From: Halobacterium zhouii
GTDB lineage: Archaea; Halobacteriota; Halobacteria; Halobacteriales; Halobacteriaceae
NCBI RefSeq assembly: GCF_021249405.1
Contig: NZ_CP089593.1
Location: forward strand, 2,418,001-2,482,000
Direction: 5' to 3'
DNA: 64,000 nucleotides
The notes under the pieces were generated by a model. It searched no databases, was not told where the DNA came from, and saw only the letters and a list, made by a program, of their open reading frames with translations. The translations under genes and the position numbers were made by a program. How positions within the stretch are numbered: position 1 is the first letter of the stretch; each line of letters starts with the position of its first letter. Shown one piece after another: positions 24,026 through 32,811 of this stretch.

Positions 24026-25216
24026 TCACCGGCCGCTTCGTTCCCGGAGGAGCGAACGGTCGACATCCTCAACGTCGTCGAGGCCACAGAGACCGAGAGT
24101 CAGGTCGAGGTCCGCGAGCAGGTTCTCGCACACCTCGTGCACGCCATCTGCGCCGTCGAGCGCGAGTCCGTAGGCGTACGGACGACCGAACAGCACGGCG
24201 TCCGCGCCGAGCGCCATCGCGACGAGCACGTCCGCGCCGCGGCGGACGCCAGAATCGAACAGCACTGGGACGTCGCCGCCGACCTCTGCGACGACTTCGG
24301 GCAGCATTTCGAGGGCTGGCACGGCGTTGTCGACCTGCCGCCCGCCGTGGTTCGAGACGACGACGGCGTCGGCGCCGGCGTTGACGGCGGCCCGCGCGTC
24401 GTCCGGATGGAGGACGCCCTTCGGGACGACCGGGAGGTCGGTCCGCTCGCAGAGGTCCGCGAGGTCGTCCCACGTCAGGTTCGGGTTGCCGAACACGTCC
24501 ACGAACTCCTTGATGGCGGCGAGTTCGTTCTCCTCCGGCGGGGCCGAGAGGCGGTCGCGGAACGCGGGGTCCGCGAGGTAGTTCGCGATTCCCTCGCCGT
24601 CGAGGAACGGGAGATACGCGCTGTCCACGTCTCGCTCGCGCCAACTCAACAGCGGCGTGTCGAGCGTAACGACGAGCGCGTCGTAGCCCGCGTCCTCGGC
24701 CCGAGTGACGAACGAGTCGGCGACGTCGGGGTCGGCGCTCCAGTACAACTGGAACCACTTCGGCGCGTCACCCAACTCGTCGGCGAGGTCCTCGAGCGTC
24801 GTGTCGGAGGCGGAGCTCACGACGAGCGGAATCCCGAGGTCGCGGGCGGCCTCGGCGGTGCCGCGCTCGCCGTCCTCGTGGAGGATAGACTGGACGCCGA
24901 TGGGCGCGAGCAACACGGGGTAGTCGTACGTTTCGCCGAACAACTCGATTGAGAGGTCGCGCTCGCCGACGCCGCCCATCATCCGCGGAAGGATGCGGTA
25001 GTCCTCGAAGGCGGCGTCGTTCGCGCGCTTCGTTCGCTCCGCGCCCGCCGCCCCTGCGACGTAGTCGTAGGCCTGCTCGTCCAGTTCCTCCAGCGCACGG
25101 GCCTCCAGTTCCTCGAAGCCGACTGGGAGGTCGGGCGTGATGTCCGCCATCCCCTGCATGTACACCTCGACCTGTCGGCTGGGTCCCGGCTGGTCGGGCG
25201 TGCTGTCGTCTGCCAT
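24026..25216 (-). CDS. FMN-dependent alpha-hydroxy-acid oxidase (lactate 2-monooxygenase-like)
   Basis: A 396-residue TIM-barrel flavoprotein that oxidises L-2-hydroxy acids such as lactate. Signatures: YDYVAGAAGAERTKRAND at the N-terminus, VLLAPIGVQSILHEDGE for FMN binding, the active-site motif SNHGGRQVDNAVPALEML and DSGVRRGADVLVAMALGADA for the FMN phosphate. A longer N-terminus and the KWFQLYWSAD segment look more like lactate 2-monooxygenase than glycolate oxidase. Product and electron acceptor are not readable; the halocyanin gene converges from the other side, about 115 nt away. Confidence 0.88.
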   Translation of the reverse strand: MADDSTPDQPGPSRQVEVYMQGMADITPDLPVGFEELEARALEELDEQAYDYVAGAAGAERTKRANDAAFEDYRILPRMMGGVGERDLSIELFGETYDYPVLLAPIGVQSILHEDGERGTAEAARDLGIPLVVSSASDTTLEDLADELGDAPKWFQLYWSADPDVADSFVTRAEDAGYDALVVTLDTPLLSWRERDVDSAYLPFLDGEGIANYLADPAFRDRLSAPPEENELAAIKEFVDVFGNPNLTWDDLADLCERTDLPVVPKGVLHPDDARAAVNAGADAVVVSNHGGRQVDNAVPALEMLPEVVAEVGGDVPVLFDSGVRRGADVLVAMALGADAVLFGRPYAYGLALDGADGVHEVCENLLADLDLTLGLCGLDDVEDVDRSLLRERSGR

Positions 25217-25240
25217 GCGCTCACCTCGGCCCGCCGACAC

Positions 25241-25798
25241 TTAAAGCACGAGGCGGACGGCGCCGAACAGCACGAGCACGCCGAGCACGTCACAGACGTT
25301 CGTCACGACGGGGATCACGACGTCGTCGGGGTCGAGGCCGAAGTGGTAGGCGGCGTACGTCGCGCCGACGGTGACAGCGACCGCGAGCGCCGCGAGCACG
25401 GCGCCCGAGAGAAACGCGACGAGGACGACCGTTCCGACCCCGAGGTCGGTGCCCTGCGTGACCGCGGTGAGCGCCCACGCCCCGGCGCCGACCACCGGGA
25501 ACAGCGTGAGCGCAAGTGCGACGACGGCGAGCGCGTTCCCCGCGAGTTCGTCGTCCGTCGGGTCGAAGGAGAGCGTGCCGAGGTGGAACGCCGTCGAGAG
25601 TCGGGACGCGAGGATGCTCCCGAGGTTCCCGGCGGTGCCGATGGTCACGGGGACGAGCACGAGCAGCGAGGGGTGGGCGAGCAGTTGGGCCTCGAACGTC
25701 TGGAGGACGAGCCCGCTCCCAATCTCCACGACGGTCAGCGCGAGCAAGACCGGGAGCATCGCGCGCGTTATCGCCGCGACGGTCCACTCGCTGCGCAC
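25241..25798 (-). CDS. MgtE-type cation transporter domain protein, second half
   Basis: A 185-residue integral membrane protein with the MgtE/SLC41 core motifs LVPVTIGTAGNLGSILASRL and IPVVTNVCDVLGV. GTG start at 25798 directly follows the stop (TGA) of the next gene upstream, with no spacer. Each of the two proteins supplies one five-helix repeat, so they probably form a heterodimer equal to one MgtE-like pore for Mg2+ or another divalent cation. No CBS or N-terminal regulatory domain is present. Confidence 0.8.
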   Translation of the reverse strand: MRSEWTVAAITRAMLPVLLALTVVEIGSGLVLQTFEAQLLAHPSLLVLVPVTIGTAGNLGSILASRLSTAFHLGTLSFDPTDDELAGNALAVVALALTLFPVVGAGAWALTAVTQGTDLGVGTVVLVAFLSGAVLAALAVAVTVGATYAAYHFGLDPDDVVIPVVTNVCDVLGVLVLFGAVRLVL

Positions 25799-26371
25799 TC
25801 ACCCCACCCCCACGACGAGTCGCACCGCGAGCACGAGAAACGCGAGGCCGAACACGTCCCCGGTGGTCGTCACGAGCGGGCCGACGAACGTGTCCGGGTC
25901 GTGGCCGCGCCGGAACCCTGCGAACACCACGACGACCACCGCGACGGTCAGCGCGAGCCCGGAGAGCAGCCCCGCGACCGCGGCGATGCCGACCAGCGTG
26001 CCGAGCCCAGCGACCCCGTTTCCGAGCGCCACGAGCGCGGCGAACGCCGCGACCGCCGCGAACACGCTCGCCAGCAGGCCGTTGGCCAGCGCCGCCGCGG
26101 CCGCCGCGCGCAGGCGTTCGTCGCCTGCGCCGACGCGCGGTTCCACGACCCCCTGGTGGAGCCCGGTCGAGAGTCGCGCGCCGAACGCGCCGTACACGTT
26201 CCCGCGCGTCGCGAGCAGCGCGGGCACGAGTACGAGCAGTCCCTCCACGGCCCGCAGTTCCGCGCGCATCCCGCCGAGCACGACGCCCGCGAACAGGCCG
26301 CCGACGACGCTCACGGCGAGCGCCGGCGCGGCCTCCTGGTAGGCGTCTGCGGCGACCGCGCGGACACTCAT
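25799..26371 (-). CDS. MgtE-type cation transporter domain protein, first half
   Basis: A 190-residue membrane protein homologous to its downstream partner. Motifs are LVPALLATRGNVYGAFGARL and GPLVTTTGDVFGL, the pore-lining elements of the MgtE/SLC41 membrane domain. About five hydrophobic helices; Ala/Val-rich. Its stop abuts the partner's GTG start, so the two are co-translated. Cytosolic Mg2+-sensing domains of bacterial MgtE are missing, so gating must differ. ATG start 26371. Confidence 0.8.
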   Translation of the reverse strand: MSVRAVAADAYQEAAPALAVSVVGGLFAGVVLGGMRAELRAVEGLLVLVPALLATRGNVYGAFGARLSTGLHQGVVEPRVGAGDERLRAAAAAALANGLLASVFAAVAAFAALVALGNGVAGLGTLVGIAAVAGLLSGLALTVAVVVVVFAGFRRGHDPDTFVGPLVTTTGDVFGLAFLVLAVRLVVGVG

Positions 26372-26484
26372 TGCCGGAGGAACGAGCGGCCGCGAGAAAA
26401 AACCCGCTGGGAGTTCGATTCCGCTCGAAATCCCCAGCGCGCTCGCGGTCGCTCACAACCTCGACCAGTCACTCCGCTCGTTAG

Positions 26485-26694
26485 ATACACACGACGTACT
26501 TCGCGGCCCTCGACCACGGCCAGGTCGAACCCAGCGAGCGCGATCTCGTCGCCGGCGTCGTCCGCCAGGACTGCCGGGCAAAGGAGGAGGCGCTAGCTCA
26601 CCCTGATATGACACCCGAGCTCGCGGAGAATCTGAGTACTCGGACGATGCAGTTGCGCTACGAGGTTAAGACGAGCGTCGACATCGCTCCGTAG
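26485..26694 (+). pseudogene. 5'-truncated coding remnant (weakly DUF488-like)
   Basis: After an in-frame TAG at 26482, 69 open codons read HTTYFAALDHGQVEPSERDL, then VAGVVRQD, and run to a TAG at 26692. The first part resembles the N-terminus of haloarchaeal DUF488 proteins (short hydrophobic start, then H-G-x-V-x-P), but it has no start codon. It diverges after about 30 codons and is far shorter than that family. Third positions lose their GC bias towards the end. Most simply this is a decayed gene fragment; the family link is weak and from memory. The surrounding 26372-26795 holds no intact gene. Confidence 0.35.
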
Positions 26695-26795
26695 CTCCTT
26701 CGGTAGTTCTGAGCAAGGCCCGCGCTCCGAAACCCTGCCAGCGGTACTGTTACCAACCATATGAATTTACAAACAGACGGCTACTGGCGGAAAGC

Positions 26796-26999
26796 ATGGG
26801 ACTGTCGGGTAGGCTCAGAGAGAAACTAGCCGAGTTTGTCGGTTCCGTTGACCTAGCAATCCCAATTGACCTTCTCATTTACTGGGCGCTTGGTGTCGTA
26901 GTCATCAGCCAATTGAATGTGCTCCCAAGTAGAGCGGGAGCAGCCGTTCTCCTTTGGTCCATTATTTGCGTCATGAAATGGTATGGCCTGCAGTTCTAG
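26796..26999 (+). CDS. 67-aa small membrane protein in an AT-richer patch
   Basis: MGLSGRLREKLAEFVGSVDL starts an amphipathic head, followed by two hydrophobic helices (PIDLLIYWALGVVVISQL and RAGAAVLLWSIICVMKW) and a GLQF end. Codon usage is notably less GC-rich than its neighbours (cta, caa, aat, att codons), which fits recent acquisition. It stands alone between a decayed fragment and srp54. I do not recognise a family; toxin, phage or plasmid origin are all possible. Confidence 0.5.
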   Translation: MGLSGRLREKLAEFVGSVDLAIPIDLLIYWALGVVVISQLNVLPSRAGAAVLLWSIICVMKWYGLQF

Positions 27000-27089
27000 G
27001 GTCGCACACCTATCTAACGCCTGTTTCACTATGGTCAGCGTCTAACTGATAGGCTTTCAACAGAGCCGCTTCAATAGACCCAACTACCT

Positions 27090-28478
27090 CTAGAACATCC
27101 CGCCGAAGCCGCCGCCACCGCCTCCGCCGCCGCCCTGCTGTTGCATCTGCTTCATCATGCGCTGCATGTCGCCGTCGCCCATCCCCTGGAACTGCTTCAT
27201 CGTCCGGGCCATCATCTTGTGCTGGTCAAGCAGGTCGCGGACGGTGTCCTCGTCCTGTCCCGACCCTTTGGCGATGCGGCGCACCTGACTCGCGCCGATG
27301 GAGCGCGGGTTCGCCATCTCCTCCTCGGTCATCGAGTCCATCACGACCTCGAAGTTCCGCATCCGGTCCTGGGTGACGTCCATCGCGTCGTCCGGGAGTT
27401 CGTCCATCAGGCCACCACCCATCCCCGGAATCATGTCCATCACCTGGTCGAGCGGCCCCATGTTGTTCATCGCGGACATCTGCTTGCGCATGTCGTGGAG
27501 CGTGAACTCCCCCTTCATCAGGTCCTCGGGGTCCCAGTCGTCCTCTTCGTCCTGGGTCTCCTCCATCGCGCGCTCCACGCGCTCGGTGAGCTGCTTCAGA
27601 TCGCCCATCCCGAGCAGCCGACTGATGAAGCTGTCCGGCTCGAAGCGCTCGATGTCCTGGACGGTCTCGCCGGTCCCGAGGAACGCGATCGTCGAGTCGG
27701 TCTCGTTGACGGCGGTCAGCGCCCCACCACCCTTCGCCGTCCCGTCGAGTTTCGTGATGGCGACGCCGTCGATGCCGATTGACTCGTCGAACTGCTGGGC
27801 CTGGTCTTTCGCGCCCTGCCCGATGGCGGCGTCCAGCACGAGCAGACTCCGGTCGGGGTCGACCGCGTTCTCGATCTCCTCGATCTCGCTGATGAGGTCG
27901 TCCTCGAGTGCGTGCCGGCCCGCCGTGTCCACGATGTGGACGTCCGCGTCTGCGGTGGCCTCGAGGCCGTCGCGGGCGATCTGCACGGGGTCCTCGCCGT
28001 CCGGGTCGCCGTAGAACTCCACTTCCGCGCGCTCGGTCATCTGCTTGGCCTGGTCGTACGCGCCCGGCCGGAACGTGTCCGTCTGGATGACCGCGGGACG
28101 TAGCCCCTTCTTCGAGAACCACCACGCCATCTTCGCCGCGGTCGTCGTCTTCCCGGACCCCTGGAGGCCCGCGAGCAGGATGGTCTGGGACTCCAGCGGG
28201 AGGTCGGTCGAGTCGCCGACGAGCTCCACGAGTTCCTCGTAGACGATGCGGAGTACGTGGTCCCGCGCAGACGTGCCGCTCGGCGGTTCCTCCTCCAGCG
28301 AGCGCTCCTTGATGGAGTCCGAGAGCTCCATCACGAGACTGGTGTCGACGTCGGCCTGGAACAAGGAGCGCTGAATCTCCTTGACGACCTCGTCGACGTC
28401 CTCCTCGGAGATGCGGGACTTCCCGCGGAGGGTGTCCAGCGTCCCCCGCAGGGAACTCCCGAGGTCGTCGAGTACCAT
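27090..28478 (-). CDS. srp54: Signal recognition particle protein SRP54
   Basis: The GTPase that binds signal sequences of nascent membrane and exported proteins with 7S RNA. The 462-residue product has an N domain ([20 protein letters not shown]), a G domain with [40 protein letters not shown] and [12 protein letters not shown]. The Met-rich M domain includes MRRMM-like [14 protein letters not shown], and the protein ends in a poly-Gly run and GGMF. Start ATG 28478 is chosen from the family N-terminus. Its receptor FtsY is encoded 600 bp away on the same strand, with a divergent hypothetical gene between them. Confidence 0.97.
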   Translation of the reverse strand: MVLDDLGSSLRGTLDTLRGKSRISEEDVDEVVKEIQRSLFQADVDTSLVMELSDSIKERSLEEEPPSGTSARDHVLRIVYEELVELVGDSTDLPLESQTILLAGLQGSGKTTTAAKMAWWFSKKGLRPAVIQTDTFRPGAYDQAKQMTERAEVEFYGDPDGEDPVQIARDGLEATADADVHIVDTAGRHALEDDLISEIEEIENAVDPDRSLLVLDAAIGQGAKDQAQQFDESIGIDGVAITKLDGTAKGGGALTAVNETDSTIAFLGTGETVQDIERFEPDSFISRLLGMGDLKQLTERVERAMEETQDEEDDWDPEDLMKGEFTLHDMRKQMSAMNNMGPLDQVMDMIPGMGGGLMDELPDDAMDVTQDRMRNFEVVMDSMTEEEMANPRSIGASQVRRIAKGSGQDEDTVRDLLDQHKMMARTMKQFQGMGDGDMQRMMKQMQQQGGGGGGGGGFGGMF

Positions 28479-28607
28479 TGTTGTGCGGGCGTAGGTGGCC
28501 GCCACCTAAGAGCCTTGTTCCCTGTCGTGACGGCGTTCCGGAGCGACACCGACAGTCCGAGTCGCCACCAGCGGTACGTTCAACCGCTTCGACCGCGTAC
28601 AACAACT

Positions 28608-29045
28608 GTGCCGACTGTCTACGCCACGCGAGCGCTCGCCTCCGTGCTCTGCGAACTCGCGGCGGACGCCGACCCCGACTCGGTCTCGGTGCCGCTCGCG
28701 GCGACGCCGGCGAACGAACTCGAACCGGTAAGCGGCGCGCTCACCGCCGTAGACAACAAAACCGACGTTCTCTCGGATTTTTACTTTCCGGACGCCGCCG
28801 ACGCCATCACGAGCGTCTTCGGGATGGACCTCGCCACGCCCGCCGGCCAGACCGCCGGCCGCTTCGTCTCCCACCCGAAAGGCGAGTACGAGGTGTCGCT
28901 CGCCGACGACCTGCACGTGCGACTTCTCGTCGCCGTGCCGCCGTGGAACCCCGACCACCTCCGGGCGTACGACCGCAACGGCACGCGCCAGTCGCTCGTG
29001 CTCGTCGACGCCACGACGCCGTCGGAGGACGCGCCGAACTTCTGA
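28608..29045 (+). CDS. Conserved haloarchaeal protein of unknown function
   Basis: GTG at 28608 gives MPTVYATRALASVLCELAAD and a soluble acidic protein of 145 residues, with alternating strands and helices and no membrane segment. Segments such as DFYFPDAADAITSVFGMDLA and HVRLLVAVPPWNPD look like a compact alpha/beta fold. It sits between ftsY and srp54 but on the opposite strand, so it is not in their operon. I recall similar proteins in other haloarchaea but know no function. Confidence 0.65.
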   Translation: MPTVYATRALASVLCELAADADPDSVSVPLAATPANELEPVSGALTAVDNKTDVLSDFYFPDAADAITSVFGMDLATPAGQTAGRFVSHPKGEYEVSLADDLHVRLLVAVPPWNPDHLRAYDRNGTRQSLVLVDATTPSEDAPNF

Positions 29046-29081
29046 GAAGAGGGTCCCTCCGAATCGGAAACCGAGGGCTGG

Positions 29082-30254
29082 TTATTCGTCGGCGTCGAGC
29101 AGGTCGTCGACCAGCGTCTCGGGGTCGAACGACTGGAGGTCGTCGTACCCCTGACCGGTGCCGAGGAACAGAATCGGCTTCCCGGTCACGTAGGACACCG
29201 AAACCGCCGCACCGCCGTTGCTGTCGGCGTCCGCCATCGTGAGGATGGTGCCGTCGATGGCCGCCGCGTCGTCGAACTCGCGGGCGCGATTCACGGCGTC
29301 CTGGCCTGCCACCGCCTCGTCAACGAACAGCGTCATGTCGGGTCCGACGGTGCGGTGAAGTTTCTCCAGTTGCGCCATCAGGTCGTTCGACGTGTGCAGG
29401 CGACCCGCGGTGTCGCCCAGAACCACGTCGACGTCGTTGGCCTCCGCGTACTCCACGGCGTCGTAGACCACCGCGGTCGGGTCGCCGCCCTGCTCGTGGC
29501 TGATGAGTTTCAGCCCGAGGTTGTCGGCGTGCTCCTGGATCTGCTCGTTCGCGCCGGCGCGGTACGTGTCGCCGTTCGCCAGCACCGTCGAGTAGCCCCG
29601 GTCCTCGAGGTACTTCGCGAGTTTCGCGATGCTCGTCGTCTTCCCGACGCCGTTGACGCCCGTGAACACGATGGTCACCGGCTTCTCCGAAGCCGCGATG
29701 GTCTCGTCGAAGTCGAACTGGCCGACGTCGATGACCGAAAGCAGCGCGTCGCGGAGCGCGTCCTCGACGAGCGCGCCCGTGCTCTCCGTGAACTTGCGCT
29801 CCTCGCCGACGAGATCGTCGCGGATGGTGTCGAGTATCTCGTCCGCGACGCTCATCTCCACGTCGCTCTCTAGGAGCGCCATCTCCAGATTCCACAGCGG
29901 GTCTTCGAGGTCGTCCTCGTCGATGACGACGCGACCGCGAGCGAACGACGTCGCCCTGTTCACGAACCCGCCGTTGTTCGAGTCGGTGTCGGAAGAATCG
30001 GCGTCCGCGGACTCGGTCGCTTCCTCGTCGGAGTCGACGCCGTCGTCGGCCGTCGACTCCGTGGCGTCTCCGGCTGGTGGCTCCTCGCCGGTCGCCGCGT
30101 CCGCTGGTTCGTCGCGTGGGGTCGCCGCTTCGCCGCCCGCCGTCCCGTCTTCGCCCTCGACTTCCTCCTCGTCGAGCGCTTCGGCGTTCTCGTCGGCGAC
30201 CTCCTCGGCGTCCTCGCGGAACTGCGAGAGCTTGTCCTTCAGCCCGTCGAACAT
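29082..30254 (-). CDS. ftsY: SRP receptor FtsY
   Basis: Membrane-associated GTPase that docks SRP-ribosome complexes. The 390-residue product has an N-terminal ~115-residue acidic, Glu/Asp/Ala-rich region (the usual haloarchaeal FtsY A domain). The NG domain follows with GVNGVGKTTSIAKLAKYLED, NGDTYRAGANEQIQ and LGDTAGRLHTSNDLMAQLEK. The C-terminus is GTGQGYDDLQSFDPETLVDD. It follows pfdA by 4 nt on the minus strand, part of a conserved archaeal operon with pfdA and eif6. Confidence 0.96.
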   Translation of the reverse strand: MFDGLKDKLSQFREDAEEVADENAEALDEEEVEGEDGTAGGEAATPRDEPADAATGEEPPAGDATESTADDGVDSDEEATESADADSSDTDSNNGGFVNRATSFARGRVVIDEDDLEDPLWNLEMALLESDVEMSVADEILDTIRDDLVGEERKFTESTGALVEDALRDALLSVIDVGQFDFDETIAASEKPVTIVFTGVNGVGKTTSIAKLAKYLEDRGYSTVLANGDTYRAGANEQIQEHADNLGLKLISHEQGGDPTAVVYDAVEYAEANDVDVVLGDTAGRLHTSNDLMAQLEKLHRTVGPDMTLFVDEAVAGQDAVNRAREFDDAAAIDGTILTMADADSNGGAAVSVSYVTGKPILFLGTGQGYDDLQSFDPETLVDDLLDADE

Positions 30255-30258
30255 ACCG

Positions 30259-30723
30259 TTACTCTTCGTCCTGCTGCTGGGCCTGCTGTTGCTGCATCTG
30301 CTGTTGCATCATCTGTTGCTGGGCCTGCTGGGCCTGCTGTTCCAGCTGGGACTGCTCCTCCTCGACCTCCGAGATCTCGCTTCGGACATCGTCGATGCGG
30401 TCGTCGACCATGTCCTGTTTCTCCTCGAGGACGTCCGTCGCGTCGTCGCTCGTCTGCTCTGCGGCGTACCCACCGCCGAGACTGACGACGACCTCGTCGA
30501 TGTCCTGGACTTCGGCACGCACGTACGCGTCGCCGCCGAGCGGGACCTGCACGGTCGACCCCGTCTCGAGTACGTCCAGGGCCTCCATCGCCTCGTCGAT
30601 CTCGGTCTTCTCGTTCTGGAGGTCCTCGACCTCCGCCTCGAGCTCCTCGATCTCCTCGTCGAGTTCCTGAATCTCCTGGGACAACTGCTGCAGCTGCTGT
30701 TGACCGCCGCCTCCAAGACTCAT
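30259..30723 (-). CDS. pfdA: Prefoldin alpha subunit
   Basis: A subunit of the hexameric chaperone that captures unfolded proteins. The 154-residue product has two long coiled-coil stretches (LQQLSQEIQELDEEIEELEA near the start and DDRIDDVRSEISEVEEEQSQ near the end). They flank a beta-hairpin core, TVQVPLGGDAYVRAEV, and a second hairpin VVVSLGGGYAAE. The C-terminus is a Gln-rich low-complexity tail. ATG at 30723 gives MSLGGGGQQQ; an upstream in-frame extension lacks coiled-coil character. ftsY starts 4 nt after its stop. Confidence 0.93.
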   Translation of the reverse strand: MSLGGGGQQQLQQLSQEIQELDEEIEELEAEVEDLQNEKTEIDEAMEALDVLETGSTVQVPLGGDAYVRAEVQDIDEVVVSLGGGYAAEQTSDDATDVLEEKQDMVDDRIDDVRSEISEVEEEQSQLEQQAQQAQQQMMQQQMQQQQAQQQDEE

Positions 30724-30784
30724 ACCCAGAACTCCGGCTGCGAGCGGGAAGTATCTTCTCACTTCCAAGCCCTCCCTCCCTCGC

Positions 30785-30910
30785 TTACGCCGTTCGCTCG
30801 CTCGGTCGCCCTTGGAGATTCTTCCGAAAATCGCGAAGCGATTTTCGGCGTCTCGGAAGAGCTACGCTCTTCCGGCGACCACCAGGCCACCGGGTGGTTG
30901 GTCGGGCTAT
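30785..30910. repeat. Palindrome cluster between eif6 and pfdA
   Basis: The 273-nt gap between the eif6 stop and the pfdA start holds no gene that I can see. It has perfect palindromes: ccgaaaatcgc-gaa-gcgattttcgg (about 30824-30848) and cggaagag-ctacg-ctcttccg (about 30854-30874). A looser accacc/ggtggt symmetry lies at ~30880-30900. Runs of cgctcg at 30793-30805 resemble the other repeat clusters in this window. Confidence 0.65.
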
Positions 30911-30996
30911 GGTACTGGGTGGTTGGTCGGCTGTCGTTACGGGTGTTCGTGGTGTTTCGCAGAAAAATCCGTCACCGGAATTCGCCGACGCAGCAG

Positions 30997-31662
30997 TCAG
31001 TCGATGAAGCCGAGCGCGTCCTCGATGCGGCCCAGCTCGGGGCCGGTGGTGTCCTCGCCGACGACGTAGCCGTCGTCGTTCGCGATGAGGCCGGAGCCGA
31101 CCAGCGGCGCGCCGTAGTTGATGGTGCCGACGTCCGCGGGGACGCCGAGGGCGTCCTCGATGGCGTCGAGTTCCGCGTCCGTCGACTTCGGGTGGCATAG
31201 CACGCCGTCGTTCGTCGCGACGGCGGCGGTGCCGACCGTGTTCACGTCCGCGAGCGTGCCCCGGGTGACGGGCACGTCGAGAGCGTCCTTCACGGCCTGG
31301 ACAGCGTCCCTGGAGAGGTCGGCGTGGACGTACGCGCCCTCGTCGTTCGCCACGACGACGTTCCCGGCGGCGTTGATGCGGCCGGGGAGCGTGCCGACAG
31401 CGACGCCGACCTCGTCGCTGATACGGTCGCGCTCGCGCTGCCGGATGCGTCCGCTCACGAGCAGGCCGTTTCCGTTCCCAGCGACGAGCGATCCGACAGT
31501 CGAGGAGCCACCGACCGTGGTGCGGACGGCGGGCACGCCGAGCTCGTCGCTGACGTCGTCGGTCAACCCGTCCTCGAGGTCCCGACGCAGCACGACGCAC
31601 TCCGGGGTCGCGCGGGCGAAGACGCCGACGTACGGCGACCCGAAGAAGGCAGCGCGTAGCAA
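30997..31662 (-). CDS. eif6: Translation initiation factor 6 (aIF6)
   Basis: Anti-association factor that binds the large ribosomal subunit. The 221-residue product shows the pentein-fold repeats of IF6: [58 protein letters not shown] and [20 protein letters not shown]. The start is a TTG at 31662, 4 nt after the rpl31e stop; no ATG or GTG fits the family N-terminus. It forms a ribosomal-subunit operon with rpl39e and rpl31e. Confidence 0.95.
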   Translation of the reverse strand: MLRAAFFGSPYVGVFARATPECVVLRRDLEDGLTDDVSDELGVPAVRTTVGGSSTVGSLVAGNGNGLLVSGRIRQRERDRISDEVGVAVGTLPGRINAAGNVVVANDEGAYVHADLSRDAVQAVKDALDVPVTRGTLADVNTVGTAAVATNDGVLCHPKSTDAELDAIEDALGVPADVGTINYGAPLVGSGLIANDDGYVVGEDTTGPELGRIEDALGFID

Positions 31663-31666
31663 CGGT

Positions 31667-31945
31667 TTACGCTTCGTACTCTGCTTCGACGACGGTTTCG
31701 CCGTCCTCGACGAAGCGAGCAGCGTGCACGCGGATCTTCCGCGGCGGGTTCTTCTGGCCGCCGTCCCACGCGATCTCGTTGATGGAGGGGTCGAGGCGGA
31801 CCTCGTCCTCGTCGACCGCGAACTGCTTGGCGAGGTGCTCGCGCACGATGGTCATCGCCTGCCCGGCGCGCTCGTGATTCGGGACCTTCGTCACGTCGCG
31901 GAGCGGCACGGTGACGATGCGCTCCTCGAAGTCGTTGGCGCTCAT
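31667..31945 (-). CDS. rpl31e: Ribosomal protein L31e
   Basis: 92-residue large-subunit protein located near the exit tunnel rim. The conserved core is [20 protein letters not shown] and [13 protein letters not shown], followed by [19 protein letters not shown], diagnostic of L31e; the tail is acidic (VEAEYEA). Its ATG overlaps the rpl39e stop by one base (TAATG), and eif6 starts 4 nt after its stop. Confidence 0.96.
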   Translation of the reverse strand: MSANDFEERIVTVPLRDVTKVPNHERAGQAMTIVREHLAKQFAVDEDEVRLDPSINEIAWDGGQKNPPRKIRVHAARFVEDGETVVEAEYEA

Positions 31946-32097
31946 TATTCGTCGGTGTCGTTACGCCGCCAGTTGCGGCGCTTCGGGTTGCGCTGGACGT
32001 CGCGGTTCGTCTTCATCATGACCCAGGAGGGAACGCGGCTGTTCTGGCGCTCGAGCTTCCCGAGTCGCTTCTTCTGTGCCTTCGATTTCTTACCCAT
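31945..32097 (-). CDS. rpl39e: Ribosomal protein L39e
   Basis: 50-residue, very basic large-subunit protein lining the exit tunnel: [20 protein letters not shown], then [13 protein letters not shown] and [14 protein letters not shown], an unmistakable L39e sequence. It is the first gene of the rpl39e-rpl31e-eif6 unit. A TATA-like box lies about 30 nt upstream of the ATG. Its reading frame is open far upstream, but the conserved N-terminus fixes the start. Confidence 0.97.
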   Translation of the reverse strand: MGKKSKAQKKRLGKLERQNSRVPSWVMMKTNRDVQRNPKRRNWRRNDTDE

Positions 32098-32121
32098 AGT
32101 GCCCGTTTCTACCTTCGCCGA

Positions 32122-32130
32122 CGTTAAAAC
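32122..32130 (-). promoter_or_regulatory. Candidate TATA box of rpl39e-rpl31e-eif6
   Basis: Minus-strand gttttaacg, centred about 29 nt before the rpl39e ATG. This is the spacing for a leaderless or very short-leader archaeal transcript. Confidence 0.5.
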
Positions 32131-32183
32131 GTTGTTCTTCTCCGCCTGTACCCGGGTTGGTCTGTGTCGCGGCTCGACTGCGT

Positions 32184-32756
32184 TCACAACTCGACGGCGT
32201 GCACCGTCTCGTACTCCGGCCCCTCGCTCGTCAGGTGGCTCTCCGTGAGGCGCACCTCGGTGACGCGCATCGTTCCGACCTCGGGATGCTGAGAGCGCAC
32301 GACGTCCTGGACGTGTTCCTTGCCGCCCGCGTGTTCCATCCGGGCGAGCGTTACGTGGGGCGTGAACTCGTGGTCCTCGGGGTCGAAGCCCCGCTCCTGG
32401 ACGAACTCGTGCTCGACCGCGTCGTGGAGCGCGGTGAGTTCCTCGCTTCCCTCCTCGACGCCCAGCCAGACGACCGAGATGTAGTCGAGGTCTGGAAACA
32501 CGCCGAGTCCCGCGAGCACGGCGTCGAACGGGCCGACGCTCCCGGCATCGGTGCTGGCCGCGCCGACCGCCGACTCCAGGGCGTCCGCGAGCTCGGACTC
32601 GCGCGAGTCGTCGACGTCGCCGAGGAACTTCAGCGTGACGTGGGCCTGCCCCGGGTCGACGAAGTTCAGGCCGGAGGCGTCCCGAAACTCGTCTTGCACG
32701 GCGGCCACTGCGTCCGCGAGGTCGTCGGGCAGGTCGACGCTGACGAACAGTCGCAT
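32184..32756 (-). CDS. thpR: RNA 2',3'-cyclic phosphodiesterase (ThpR)
   Basis: 2H phosphoesterase, 190 residues, acting on 2',3'-cyclic phosphate RNA ends. Both catalytic histidine motifs are present: [11 protein letters not shown] near residue 39 and [10 protein letters not shown] near 133. The family N-terminus [13 protein letters not shown] supports the start at 32756; 12 upstream codons are non-conserved. It is divergent from the TPR protein gene, with a 55-nt gap. The intact paralogue contrasts with the His-lacking protein at 12533-13063. Confidence 0.92.
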   Translation of the reverse strand: MRLFVSVDLPDDLADAVAAVQDEFRDASGLNFVDPGQAHVTLKFLGDVDDSRESELADALESAVGAASTDAGSVGPFDAVLAGLGVFPDLDYISVVWLGVEEGSEELTALHDAVEHEFVQERGFDPEDHEFTPHVTLARMEHAGGKEHVQDVVRSQHPEVGTMRVTEVRLTESHLTSEGPEYETVHAVEL

Positions 32757-32811
32757 ACCCGGTGATTCGCCGTGCGGTGCCCTTAACCCCACGCCTCACA
32801 TAGCCGAACGC

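Noticed and set aside
26761..26829. A 22-codon frame (MNLQTDGYWRKAWDCR...) overlapping the small membrane gene.
   Set aside because: Very short, overlaps the better-supported frame at 26796, and shows no coding bias.
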